Notes under the pieces: model-generated
What the model was told of the DNA's origin: nothing
What the model saw: the letters and a program-made list of their open reading frames with translations, nothing else
Databases searched by the model: none
Shown here: piece after piece, positions 1-7,795 of the stretch
How the letters are laid out: every line of letters starts with the position of its first letter
Position numbering within the stretch: position 1 is the first letter of the stretch
NCBI GenBank assembly: GCA_947447265.1
Contig: CANFKC010000008.1
Coordinates: 92,081 to 130,544, forward strand
Reading direction: 5' to 3'
DNA from: Chitinophagaceae bacterium
GTDB taxonomy: Bacteria; Bacteroidota; Bacteroidia; Chitinophagales; Chitinophagaceae
DNA: 38,464 nucleotides
Made by a program: the position numbers and the translations under genes

Positions 1-1
1 C

Positions 2-625
2 ATGCTGCAGCTGGAATCAGTTACGATATGGAAAGATGTGGAAGGTTTGCAGAATGCAGACCCTAAGCTGTTCCCGAATACCGCTAAAATAGAAGAGATA
101 ACCTACAACGAGGTGATAGAGATGGCTTTCTATGGTGCGCAGATCATTCATGCTAAAACCATTAAGCCGCTACAGAATAACAATATACCGCTTTACGTAA
201 AGTGCTTTCTTAACCCGGCCTTAAAGGGTACGGTAATTAAGAATGAAGCCAATGATGCGCACTACCCGCCATTGATAGTACTGAAAGATAACCAGGTGCT
301 GCTGCAGGTAACCACCCGCGACTTCTCGTTTATAACGGAAGATAATCTGAGCAGGCTCTATGCAATTTTCCACGACCAGAAGGTAAAGATAAACCTGATA
401 CAGAATGCGGCCATCAGCTTTGTTGCCTGCATTGATAACCGGGCTGATAAAATAAAAGTACTTACCGAAGCGCTGAGCAAAGACTACAAGGTTCTGCAGA
501 ATGAAAACGTCCAATTGCTTACCGTTCGTCACTTTACACCGCAAGTAGTAGCCGAGCTCACCGAAAACAAACAAATATTACTGAGGCAGGAAACCAGGAA
601 AACCTTGCAGGTGGTAATGAAATAA
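2..625 (+). CDS. Aspartate kinase, C-terminal part (5' truncated by window edge)
   Basis: The visible 207 residues are the C-terminal half of an aspartokinase, the enzyme that phosphorylates aspartate in the first step of the lysine, threonine and methionine pathway. Near the start the sequence reads SVTIWKDVEG followed by NADPKLFPNT, the end of the amino-acid kinase domain. EITYNEVIEMAFYGAQIIHA and TIKPLQNNNIPLYVK follow, which are typical of the family. The remainder, from about residue 85, fits the paired C-terminal ACT domains that bind allosteric amino acids. The Met at the window edge is internal to the kinase domain, so the true start lies outside the window. The gene is followed after 25 bases by a strong hairpin terminator. 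Whether it is a mono- or bifunctional enzyme cannot be fully excluded, but the stop directly after the ACT region shows there is no C-terminal homoserine dehydrogenase. Confidence 0.93.
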   Translation: MLQLESVTIWKDVEGLQNADPKLFPNTAKIEEITYNEVIEMAFYGAQIIHAKTIKPLQNNNIPLYVKCFLNPALKGTVIKNEANDAHYPPLIVLKDNQVLLQVTTRDFSFITEDNLSRLYAIFHDQKVKINLIQNAAISFVACIDNRADKIKVLTEALSKDYKVLQNENVQLLTVRHFTPQVVAELTENKQILLRQETRKTLQVVMK

Positions 626-650
626 TGTTCCCTGGAAATATACATGTTAC

Positions 651-680
651 GTAGAGACGCAATATTTGCGTCTCTACTTT
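651..680 (+). terminator. Hairpin terminator after aspartate kinase; also a REP-like palindrome
   Basis: The arms GTAGAGACGCA (651-661) and TGCGTCTCTAC (667-677) pair perfectly over 11 bp around a 5-base loop and are followed by TTT. The position 25 bases after the stop codon fits a rho-independent terminator. The same kind of palindrome is, as far as I recall, scattered in Bacteroidota and cyanobacterial genomes, so it may also be a dispersed repeat. Confidence 0.7.
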
Positions 681-862
681 ATTGGGACTATCTATGAACT
701 GTTTCGACAGCTACCTTGTGCTATTTGCAGGAACGCATGTCAGCCTTCCTGCCGCAATCGGGTAGGGGAAGGGCATGATGACACTAACAGCAACTGATGA
801 CAATTTTATGAACAATTAGTATTATTCATATTGCCGTATCTTAGTGAACTATTTAAGTGCTT

Positions 863-1858
863 ATGGATACAGGCCTTTTTGAACAACTGCATGCCGAAGG
901 GCAGATAGACGATGCTGAGCTGGCGGAAATAAAGCTGAAAAGCAACGGCCCGGTTTCGGTGCATTGGGATCTGCGGACGTTGCTTTACCTGGGTATTTTA
1001 CTGCTCACTTCCGGCCTCGGTATATTTATTTACAAGAACCTTGATGCCATAGGGCATGTAACCATAGTTGCCGCGGTAGGTATTTTGTGTGTCGCCAGCT
1101 TTGTCTATTGTTTTAAGCATGCCGCACCTTATAGTAACCATGAGGTGGAATCGCCCAACTTATGGTTTGACTATGTGTTGCTAATGGGGTGCCTGCTGCT
1201 GCTCACTTTTATTGGTTATCTGCAATACCAGTTTCATGTGTTTGGTACACAATGGGGGCTGGCCACATTTGTGCCCATGCTGGCCTTGTTTTATTGTGCT
1301 TATTATTTTGACAATAAGGGCATACAGGCAATGGCGGTTACCAACCTTGCTGCATGGATGGGTATTGCCGTCCAGCCTAAGTCAGTGCAGTTTACCGAAC
1401 AATTTGCAAACGATACTACGTTGTGGAGCGCCATAGCCCTTGGTGTGGTGCTCCACATATTCAGTTATGTATCCGTGGGAATGAATATCAAAGCCCACTT
1501 TGCCTTTATCTATAAGAACTTTGGCATCCACCTACTCTTTGTAGCCCTGCTTGCGGCTATGTTCCGTTACGAGCATTTTTATTTTTTGTGGTTCCTGGTG
1601 GTTGCTGCAGTAGCAGCCTTTCATTTATGGGATGCTAAACGCGAGCAAGTCTTTTACTTTTTTGCGGTGGCGGCCTTATATGGCTATATAGCGCTGAGCA
1701 CTGTTGTGGTGCATCTTTTATTTTTTGCCGATAGAACTGGTGGATCAAGCGAAGCCATGGTTTATTTAGCGTTGTTATATTTTATTGCATCCGCTATCGT
1801 GCTCATTACATTCCTTATTGGTTACAACAAAACATTCGGGCAAAATGATAGCATATAA
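863..1858 (+). CDS. DUF2157-like multi-pass membrane protein
   Basis: The predicted product is 331 residues. A short soluble N-terminal helical segment (about residues 1-35, with FEQLHAEGQIDDAELAEI) is followed by roughly nine to ten hydrophobic segments, starting at YLGILLLTSGLGIFIYKN. This arrangement resembles the DUF2157 membrane protein family, whose function is not known. I chose the ATG at 863; a GTG two codons upstream (857) is possible but less likely. No Shine-Dalgarno site is seen. The gene overlaps the next membrane protein gene by 14 bases, so the two are probably translationally coupled and may form one complex. I see no catalytic motifs. The family name is a recognition call at moderate confidence; that it is an integral inner membrane protein is clear from the sequence. 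Confidence 0.8.
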   Translation: MDTGLFEQLHAEGQIDDAELAEIKLKSNGPVSVHWDLRTLLYLGILLLTSGLGIFIYKNLDAIGHVTIVAAVGILCVASFVYCFKHAAPYSNHEVESPNLWFDYVLLMGCLLLLTFIGYLQYQFHVFGTQWGLATFVPMLALFYCAYYFDNKGIQAMAVTNLAAWMGIAVQPKSVQFTEQFANDTTLWSAIALGVVLHIFSYVSVGMNIKAHFAFIYKNFGIHLLFVALLAAMFRYEHFYFLWFLVVAAVAAFHLWDAKREQVFYFFAVAALYGYIALSTVVVHLLFFADRTGGSSEAMVYLALLYFIASAIVLITFLIGYNKTFGQNDSI

Positions 1859-2972
1859 CAAGGAATGGCTTTACAATAGTTACGTAATGCAGCAGGCCGT
1901 TGAAGCGGTGCATTCGGGCTGCATTGGCAGGGAACGTTACGAGCAATTAAAAGCGGATAAGCCTGTAAAATTCTATTCGCCCAATATCTATGCTACCATT
2001 GCGTTGGGTTTACTTACTGTTGTTATCGTAGCGTTCGCAACCGGGCTGCTTGCATTGATTTTTCAGCCCGAAAAAGGTGCCGCTATATTCTGTGTTTTCC
2101 TGGGTGGACTCTGCTGGGGTGCGGCGGAGTTAGCGATCGCGCAGAATGCCCATTACAATTCAGGGGTAGATAATATACTGGTTTGGGCAGCAGCCGTTTT
2201 CTTTATTTTTGCAGCTGCAATTGGTTTCGGCTTTTTTGATTACAACCCTGGCCGGCAGTGGCATCCGGAAGGGATGGTTTGCCTGTTGTCGGCGCTAGTT
2301 TGTGCATTTCTTTCGGTCCGTTTTGTTGATGCGATACTGAGCATTGCAGCGGTACTTGCTTTGATGTTAAGTGCCTACTTTATGGTGGGTGCCACCACTA
2401 CTACGGGGAGCGCTATTTTACCTTTTGCGCTCATGGCGGTGAGTGCACTCGTGTTTATTTTTGCCAATAAATATACAGCCAGTTTGGTCTTATACCGCAC
2501 CTGTTTGCGTTACGTAAAAATAACTGCACTGCTGTTGTTTTATGCTGCTGGCAATTACTTTATGCTTCAGCGGTTCAATACATTGGTATTTATGAAGTTT
2601 GGTGCAGCAGCGGTCGCCTTTGGCTGGATATGGACATTCGCAATTCCGGTTGTTTATTTATTTTGGGGTATAAAAAAGAAAGACATTTTGTTCCTGCGTA
2701 CCAGTCTTATCGTGCTGGCTACAGCGGTGGTCACCTTTAAATTATATCATCACGTTTTAAGCCAGGAAGCTGCGTTGCTGTTGGCAGGTATTGTGCTGAT
2801 TGCAGCCAGTTATAGCCTTATCCGGTTTTTGCACGTTCCCAAAGGTGGTTTCACTTTTGCGCCTGATGCCATAGTAACTGACCGTCCCGAATTAGACAAA
2901 GTACTCACAGGGCATTTAATAGAGCATGCAAGTGGCGGAACACCATCAGGTAAAGGCGATGGTTGGGGGTAA
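1845..2972 (+). CDS. Multi-pass membrane protein, partner of the DUF2157-like protein
   Basis: The product is 375 residues from the ATG at 1845 (MIAYNKEWLYNSY), which lies inside the 3' end of the preceding gene. Reading further upstream in frame would only use weak starts within that gene. After a soluble helical segment of about 45 residues (QQAVEAVHSGCIGRERYEQL) come about ten hydrophobic segments, for example from YATIALGLLTVVIVAFATGL onward. The C-terminal 45 residues are soluble and end in a Gly-rich tail. The short helix, then a PV turn and the first membrane segment recall the N-terminus of the upstream protein, so the pair may be distant paralogues. This resembles the DUF4401/DUF2157 gene pairs of other bacteria, but I cannot confirm the family. 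Function unknown. Confidence 0.78.
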   Translation: MIAYNKEWLYNSYVMQQAVEAVHSGCIGRERYEQLKADKPVKFYSPNIYATIALGLLTVVIVAFATGLLALIFQPEKGAAIFCVFLGGLCWGAAELAIAQNAHYNSGVDNILVWAAAVFFIFAAAIGFGFFDYNPGRQWHPEGMVCLLSALVCAFLSVRFVDAILSIAAVLALMLSAYFMVGATTTTGSAILPFALMAVSALVFIFANKYTASLVLYRTCLRYVKITALLLFYAAGNYFMLQRFNTLVFMKFGAAAVAFGWIWTFAIPVVYLFWGIKKKDILFLRTSLIVLATAVVTFKLYHHVLSQEAALLLAGIVLIAASYSLIRFLHVPKGGFTFAPDAIVTDRPELDKVLTGHLIEHASGGTPSGKGDGWG

Positions 2973-3460
2973 TGCCATTTATCCGGCAAATTTCGGCATG
3001 CAGATTTAAACACAAAGAGCGCGGAGTATTCGCAATGAAGGCTCCCTCTGGTCTAATACCGTTTAGACATTAAAATAACACCTTGCGCTATTTACACACT
3101 CTCCTCCTTTTAAAGGAGGAGTACCCGAATGAGCGCCGCTCCTTCAGCGGCGCTCATTCGGGGGAGGTGGTTAATTTTACCGGCCATTTAGTGCAGATTT
3201 AATGTCTAAATGGTCGAAGTTTATCAAATAGAGTACACTGGTTGAAGCATTTCCTTCGACCTACTATTCAGGAAGCATTTGCTTCCGAAATAAGGCTCTC
3301 CCCACCATCGATCATACTGAAGGGATGAGGGACACCAGCGACAATTTGATACCGGGTTTTAATGTCGTAGTAGTAAAATCACATTCTTTACGCTCATCTG
3401 GCGAAGCAGACGCTTCGCACAATTTTTTATTCGTAAATTGCTACTGATAAATTCCGGGTT
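2973..3460. other. Gene-free stretch with repeat element and small hairpins
   Basis: No convincing coding sequence is present. The stretch holds a compact element bounded by inverted repeats (3058-3214, described separately). It also has a hairpin GGAAGCA/TGCTTCC at 3271-3286 and a hairpin GCGAAGC/GCTTCGC at 3401-3418. No TAnnTTTG promoter box was found ahead of the next gene. Confidence 0.7.
3058..3214. repeat. MITE- or REP-like element with terminal inverted repeats
   Basis: The left end ACCGTTTAGACATTAAA (3058-3074) and right end TTTAATGTCTAAATGGT (3198-3214) are inverted copies matching at 16 of 17 positions. Inside lie two further palindromes. CTCCTCCTTT/AAAGGAGGAG (3101-3121) has a single-base centre. 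CCCGAATGAGCGCCGCT/AGCGGCGCTCATTCGGG (3124-3140 and 3146-3162) is a perfect 17-bp stem with a 5-base loop. The nested symmetry in a 157-bp unit without coding capacity suggests a miniature mobile or REP-type element. No target-site duplication could be assigned with confidence. Confidence 0.6.
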
Positions 3461-4048
3461 ATGAGAAAGAAATTGGTGTTTGGTTTACTGGCAATGGTGG
3501 TGGTGACCATGTTGCTGTCTTTTATAATGCCGGCGGGGTGGCAGGCATCGGGCGGCTCGGAAGATAAATACGAGATGGGTTGGTGGAAGGTGTGGGGCCA
3601 TGATAGCAGCAAATTCTGCGGTGTTATCAGGTCATCTAAAAAAGTATATGAACCGGGTGAGCATGGCAGCCTGATTCAGAAAATATCTTCGCAACGTTAT
3701 CTGGGCAAACGTATAAAAATGACCGGTTTTATGAAGAGCCGCACCGCAACCAAAGCAGGCTTTATGCTGCGTGCCGATACCGATGAAGATAAGAAGCCGC
3801 TGGCATTTGAAAATATGCGCGACAGACAGGTGCGCGGTACTACTGACTGGAAAGAATATTCACTGGAAATTGATGTGCCGAATAACACTTCTAAAATAAC
3901 GCTGGGTGCCTACATTACTGGTGAGGGTCAGATTTGGTTCGATGATATCAATATTGAAATCGTAGGTAACTCCACCATCGCGGCCGACTACGTAAAATGC
4001 GATACCTCGTTGCGCCGCGAGCCCCTGAATCTTAATTTTGAACAGTAA
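3461..4048 (+). CDS. Secreted or membrane-anchored protein with a carbohydrate-binding-like (jelly-roll) domain
   Basis: The product has 195 residues. Residues 1-25 form a hydrophobic signal or anchor segment (MRKKLVFGLLAMVVVTMLLS). From about residue 35 to 170 the sequence has the look of a galactose-binding-like beta-sandwich. It includes YLGKRIKMTGFMKS, then FMLRADTDEDKKPLAFENM, GTTDWKEYSLEIDVP, and finally GEGQIWFDDINIEIV. This pattern occurs as an accessory domain attached to various bacterial enzymes and AraC-type regulators. Here it stands almost alone, so a binding or envelope role is more likely than catalysis. The gene ends 21 bases from the convergent kinase-like gene, with no clear terminator between. 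The fold call is moderate; the function is not known. Confidence 0.75.
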   Translation: MRKKLVFGLLAMVVVTMLLSFIMPAGWQASGGSEDKYEMGWWKVWGHDSSKFCGVIRSSKKVYEPGEHGSLIQKISSQRYLGKRIKMTGFMKSRTATKAGFMLRADTDEDKKPLAFENMRDRQVRGTTDWKEYSLEIDVPNNTSKITLGAYITGEGQIWFDDINIEIVGNSTIAADYVKCDTSLRREPLNLNFEQ

Positions 4049-4069
4049 TCATCAATGCAGTTGCGTCGA

Positions 4070-7000
4070 CTACAATGCGTTTAGCTCCTCCTCAGTTTGC
4101 ACGATCGACTGCCTTAATATCTCCTTCATCTTGGTTAATAAGATAAGCGTATCATTAGCCGGCGGCAAATAATTTAGCTGGTCTTCAATGGTTGCAAGCA
4201 AGTGGAATAATGTATCGGCTCCTAGCAGCCCGACAGAGTTTTTCAGGTAGTGAACGCCTGCTTTTACCTGTTTAAAATCTCCATTGCTGATGTGCTCATC
4301 AAGTTCGGTTATGAGCGCTGGCGTGCGGTTAATGTATATCTCCAGTATTTCCCTGATCAGGTCGGTATCGCCATCGGTTATGTTGCGGATATAGCTGATG
4401 TTGATGATCTTATCGCTGATGGTTACTTCGCCCTTATTAATGAGCGCTATTATTTTCTGATGCAGCTCAACCGGGTTAAGTGGTTTCAGTATATAATCGT
4501 TCATGCCGGCTTTAATACACATCTCGCGGTTGCCCTGCATTTCCGATACCGTCATGCCCAGTATAGGGATATTTATTTTCAGTTCATTCCGGATAAGCTC
4601 TGTGGCTTCAATGCCGCTCATTTCGGGCATTTGCAGGTCCATCAGTATTACATCAAATTTATTGGTGGTAACCAGTTCTACCGCCTTTTTGCCACGGTCA
4701 ACAACGGTAACATTTGCGCCCCAGTTTTCAACGGTAACCCTGCCTACACGCTGGTTCATAATATTGTCTTCTACAAGCAAAATATTATAGCCTACCAGCG
4801 ATGTTTTTTCGTCAATAACCGCCTTAGTTTTTACTTCATTGACTACCGGGCGTGCCATTTCCGCTTCGCGCTCCGCAATGGTAGCATTGGCTTGCTTACA
4901 CTGGAATGTGAATGACAGCGTGGTGCCGATTCCCGGCTGGCTCTTTATCTGCAGTATGCCATTCTGGTCTTCAATAAGTTGTTTGGCAAGTTGTAGCCCG
5001 CTTCTTTCAGCGCCTGCTTTTGGCTGCGTGCCAAAAAGGCTTTCCAGTTTTGCTGAGCTCATACCAATGCCGGAATCTTTTACAATAAATTCCAGCGTTA
5101 TCAGGTTCCTTGCTACTACTTTCTGTAATACGCTGATGCTGATGCTGCCCAGTTCAGTGAACTTAAGCGCATTGCTGGCTAGTTGTTGCAGAATGGTGGT
5201 AAGCCTTGCCGCGTCGGCAATTACGGTTGCCGGTATCTTATTATCAACCTGCAGAATGAAGCGGATATTTTTCTTGTCTGCCTCAGGTTTCAGCGCGATG
5301 ATAAGGTTATTTACCAGCGTCTTTATTTCAAACTCCGCATCACCACCTATTGAAATATTGGAGTCAAACGGTGTTTTATTGTCTTCAAGAATGGTATCGA
5401 GCGACCGCAGCATTAGCGCTGAAGATTCTTTAATGCCGCCCAGCAGCACTTTCTGTTCCATAGAAAGCGCAGTTGTGCTCAGCAAATTTATCATGCCCAC
5501 AATACCACCAAGCGGGTTGCGAACATCTGTATTCACCTTGCCCAACAATGTTTGCTGCAGTTGCATTGCCGCTTCCGCCTTAGCGGTTACCTGCTGCAGC
5601 TCTTCGTCATTTCTTCGTTTGTCCGTTACATCTTTCACCGTGCAATTAAAGCCGGTAATGCTGCTTTCCAGCAGGTTAAAGCCCGCAGTAATTTCGAGCC
5701 ATATTTTGTCTCCGCTTTTTGTTTTCGCAGGTAGCGTATAGGTGGTATGTTCTACTACTTCGTGTAGCTGTTTTTCGTAAAAATCAAGTGCCTCGGTTCG
5801 GGATGGCTCATCGGCAGCAAAAGCAAACTTTGTGCGGGTAAGTTCCTTTTCATCATAACCGGTTATTTCCATCAGGCTTTGGCTGGCGGAAAGCACATTG
5901 CAATCTACATCCATACTGAATTGCAGTTGGTCATCCACTGCAACTTTCTCTTTTTTATGGGTGCGGTTGGCAGCTACCATATCTTGAAGGCTTATCAGCT
6001 CATCGATATCCTGTACAGTATAAAGTGCGTGCGAAAATTCACCCAGCGCATTGTTAATAACGGTCGCATTCACCAGCGTATGCAGGCTGGTGCCGTTCTT
6101 GCGCTTCATCAGCACATGCGTATCTTTCAGGCTGCCGTTTTTCTTGAGCAGAAAAAAACTGCTTTCGAAAAAAGGGTAGCTATCGGCATGCAAAATGCTC
6201 TTGAGGTTAAGCTGGCTTATTACCTCTTCTTTGCGGTAGCCCAGCCAGTTGGCAAAGGTGTCGTTGAGTTCCGTTATATATCCCTCTGCGTCCAGCGAAT
6301 AGTAGCCGCAGGGTGCGGCGTCGTAAAGTTCGTTATAGCGGGCTGTAGCATCACTGGCCTGGCTGTTGCCGCTTTTACTGTCGGTTATGTCCATCAGCGT
6401 GCCATAAATGCCGGTAAGACCGCCTTTGCTGTTGAAGCGCTTACGCACAATGGCGCTGATCAGTTTTTCGTTATATTTTTTTGTTATTATCCTGAACTCC
6501 AGCAACTCTACCTGGGTTTTGTTTTCCAGCATCCGTTTGTTCACATCATTCACCCGGTCGAAATCGGCGGGGTGTATAAAGCTCATGATGTTTTGCTCGG
6601 TAAGCTTTTCCTCGGTATTGTCAAATTCCAGCAATGCATACATGCCGGGTGTCCAGGTGGTCTGGCGGTTAAAAATATTCAGTTCCCAGCTACCTGCTTT
6701 CGCAAGTAATTCCGAGGCCGCCAGTTGTTCCCGCAGCAGCATTTCCTGGGTAATATCCTGCCGGGTATTCAGTATCTTGAAGATCTCGCCATCTTTATTG
6801 GTAAATGGTAAAATGTTGAGCTTGCTCCAGGTGACTATGCCTTTTATATTCTGGTTCTTAATAACGCCGCTCCAGTTCTTACGCTCTACAATACTGTTGG
6901 AAATACTGTTGGCCTGGTCTGGTGTTATGTCTGATAGTTTTACTTCACTTATGTTTTTGCCAAGTAACTCATCCTCTGTCAGCCCGACCATTTTGCAGAA

Positions 7001-7588
7001 TTTATCATTCGCATAGATCAGGTTCTGGTGGGTGTCCAGAACAGAAACTACTGATATTTCATCAAGTGTCTGGCGGTAAGAATCGGCATCTTTACGCTCC
7101 CGCCTCAGTTCCAGTAACGACATCACCGATGCAGTAAGTATTCGTAATGAAATGCGCTGGTAGCTATTGAGCTGGTGGTGCTTGGGCGACATTACGCACA
7201 ACGACCCCAGGCGATAACCGTCTTTATTTATAAGCGGTATGCCTGCATAGAACCGCACGCCGGGTTCGCCTGTTACCAGTTGGTTGTTTTCAAAACGTGG
7301 GTCTGATAAAGGATTATTAACCTCAAAAATTTCGTCGTCAAGAATGGTGTATTGGCAAAAAGCAAATTCGCGCGGCATTTCCTGTAATGCTATGCCGACG
7401 CTGGCTTTCGTCCATTGTTTTTTTTCATCGATCAGGTTAATCAGGGCAATAGGGGTATTGCATATTTCAGCGGCCAGTTGCGCCAAATTATCGAATTCCT
7501 GCTCGGGAGCTGTATCCAGTATGTCATAGAGTTTTAATGCCGCAATTCGCCCCTGCTCATTTTTGGGAACCGGAATTTTATTCATCAT
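4070..7588 (-). CDS. GAF/multi-PAS hybrid histidine kinase-like protein with degenerate kinase core, intact receiver and Hpt (pseudokinase)
   Basis: The 1172-residue product has GAF (about 20-165), four PAS-like domains (about 175-280, 290-405, 418-530, 550-665), a dimerisation helix region (680-745), an ATPase-like domain (765-890), a receiver (925-1040) and a C-terminal Hpt (1060-1165). The H-box is degenerate: the motif reads GKVNTDVRNP where the paralogue downstream of 10084 reads GKMSHEIRTP. The phosphoacceptor histidine is therefore Thr687 (codon at 5528-5530). The N-box (SNALKFT) and G1 box (DSGIGM) survive, but the G2 box is reduced to ERSGLQLA and the ATP lid is shortened. The receiver is intact (Asp984 in ILMDLQMP, Lys in LKP), as is the Hpt (His1113 in VHYLKNS). 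Autophosphorylation by the usual route looks lost, while phosphotransfer remains possible. It is the last gene of the leftward cluster, 207 bases after the previous one. Two adjacent ATGs compete as start. Confidence 0.92.
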   Translation of the reverse strand: MMNKIPVPKNEQGRIAALKLYDILDTAPEQEFDNLAQLAAEICNTPIALINLIDEKKQWTKASVGIALQEMPREFAFCQYTILDDEIFEVNNPLSDPRFENNQLVTGEPGVRFYAGIPLINKDGYRLGSLCVMSPKHHQLNSYQRISLRILTASVMSLLELRRERKDADSYRQTLDEISVVSVLDTHQNLIYANDKFCKMVGLTEDELLGKNISEVKLSDITPDQANSISNSIVERKNWSGVIKNQNIKGIVTWSKLNILPFTNKDGEIFKILNTRQDITQEMLLREQLAASELLAKAGSWELNIFNRQTTWTPGMYALLEFDNTEEKLTEQNIMSFIHPADFDRVNDVNKRMLENKTQVELLEFRIITKKYNEKLISAIVRKRFNSKGGLTGIYGTLMDITDSKSGNSQASDATARYNELYDAAPCGYYSLDAEGYITELNDTFANWLGYRKEEVISQLNLKSILHADSYPFFESSFFLLKKNGSLKDTHVLMKRKNGTSLHTLVNATVINNALGEFSHALYTVQDIDELISLQDMVAANRTHKKEKVAVDDQLQFSMDVDCNVLSASQSLMEITGYDEKELTRTKFAFAADEPSRTEALDFYEKQLHEVVEHTTYTLPAKTKSGDKIWLEITAGFNLLESSITGFNCTVKDVTDKRRNDEELQQVTAKAEAAMQLQQTLLGKVNTDVRNPLGGIVGMINLLSTTALSMEQKVLLGGIKESSALMLRSLDTILEDNKTPFDSNISIGGDAEFEIKTLVNNLIIALKPEADKKNIRFILQVDNKIPATVIADAARLTTILQQLASNALKFTELGSISISVLQKVVARNLITLEFIVKDSGIGMSSAKLESLFGTQPKAGAERSGLQLAKQLIEDQNGILQIKSQPGIGTTLSFTFQCKQANATIAEREAEMARPVVNEVKTKAVIDEKTSLVGYNILLVEDNIMNQRVGRVTVENWGANVTVVDRGKKAVELVTTNKFDVILMDLQMPEMSGIEATELIRNELKINIPILGMTVSEMQGNREMCIKAGMNDYILKPLNPVELHQKIIALINKGEVTISDKIINISYIRNITDGDTDLIREILEIYINRTPALITELDEHISNGDFKQVKAGVHYLKNSVGLLGADTLFHLLATIEDQLNYLPPANDTLILLTKMKEILRQSIVQTEEELNAL

Positions 7589-7795
7589 TTCAAAACTGTC
7601 TTAAGGCCGTAACAATATTAAGCAATTTTCGCCCTTCAGGTTAGTGATTTGTCAACCTTTTAAGTGTTATTTTATTGATGGCCGGTGGCTTATGCCGAAT
7701 TTGGTTGCAACCTGGTCTTGAGTCCGGCTGAAATTGTCGGTTAAATGAATGCGTTTTGCACTTTTGAGTTTTGACTTTTTCCCTTTAAGTTGACA

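Noticed and set aside
4839-5741. 300-codon open frame on the plus strand opposite the degenerate kinase gene
   Set aside because: It is antisense to a well-supported multidomain protein, is Ser/Leu-rich without any motif, and is typical of a shadow frame.
5879-6709. 276-codon plus-strand frame opposite the PAS region
   Set aside because: Same reason: no domain, no promoter, lies wholly over a conserved gene.
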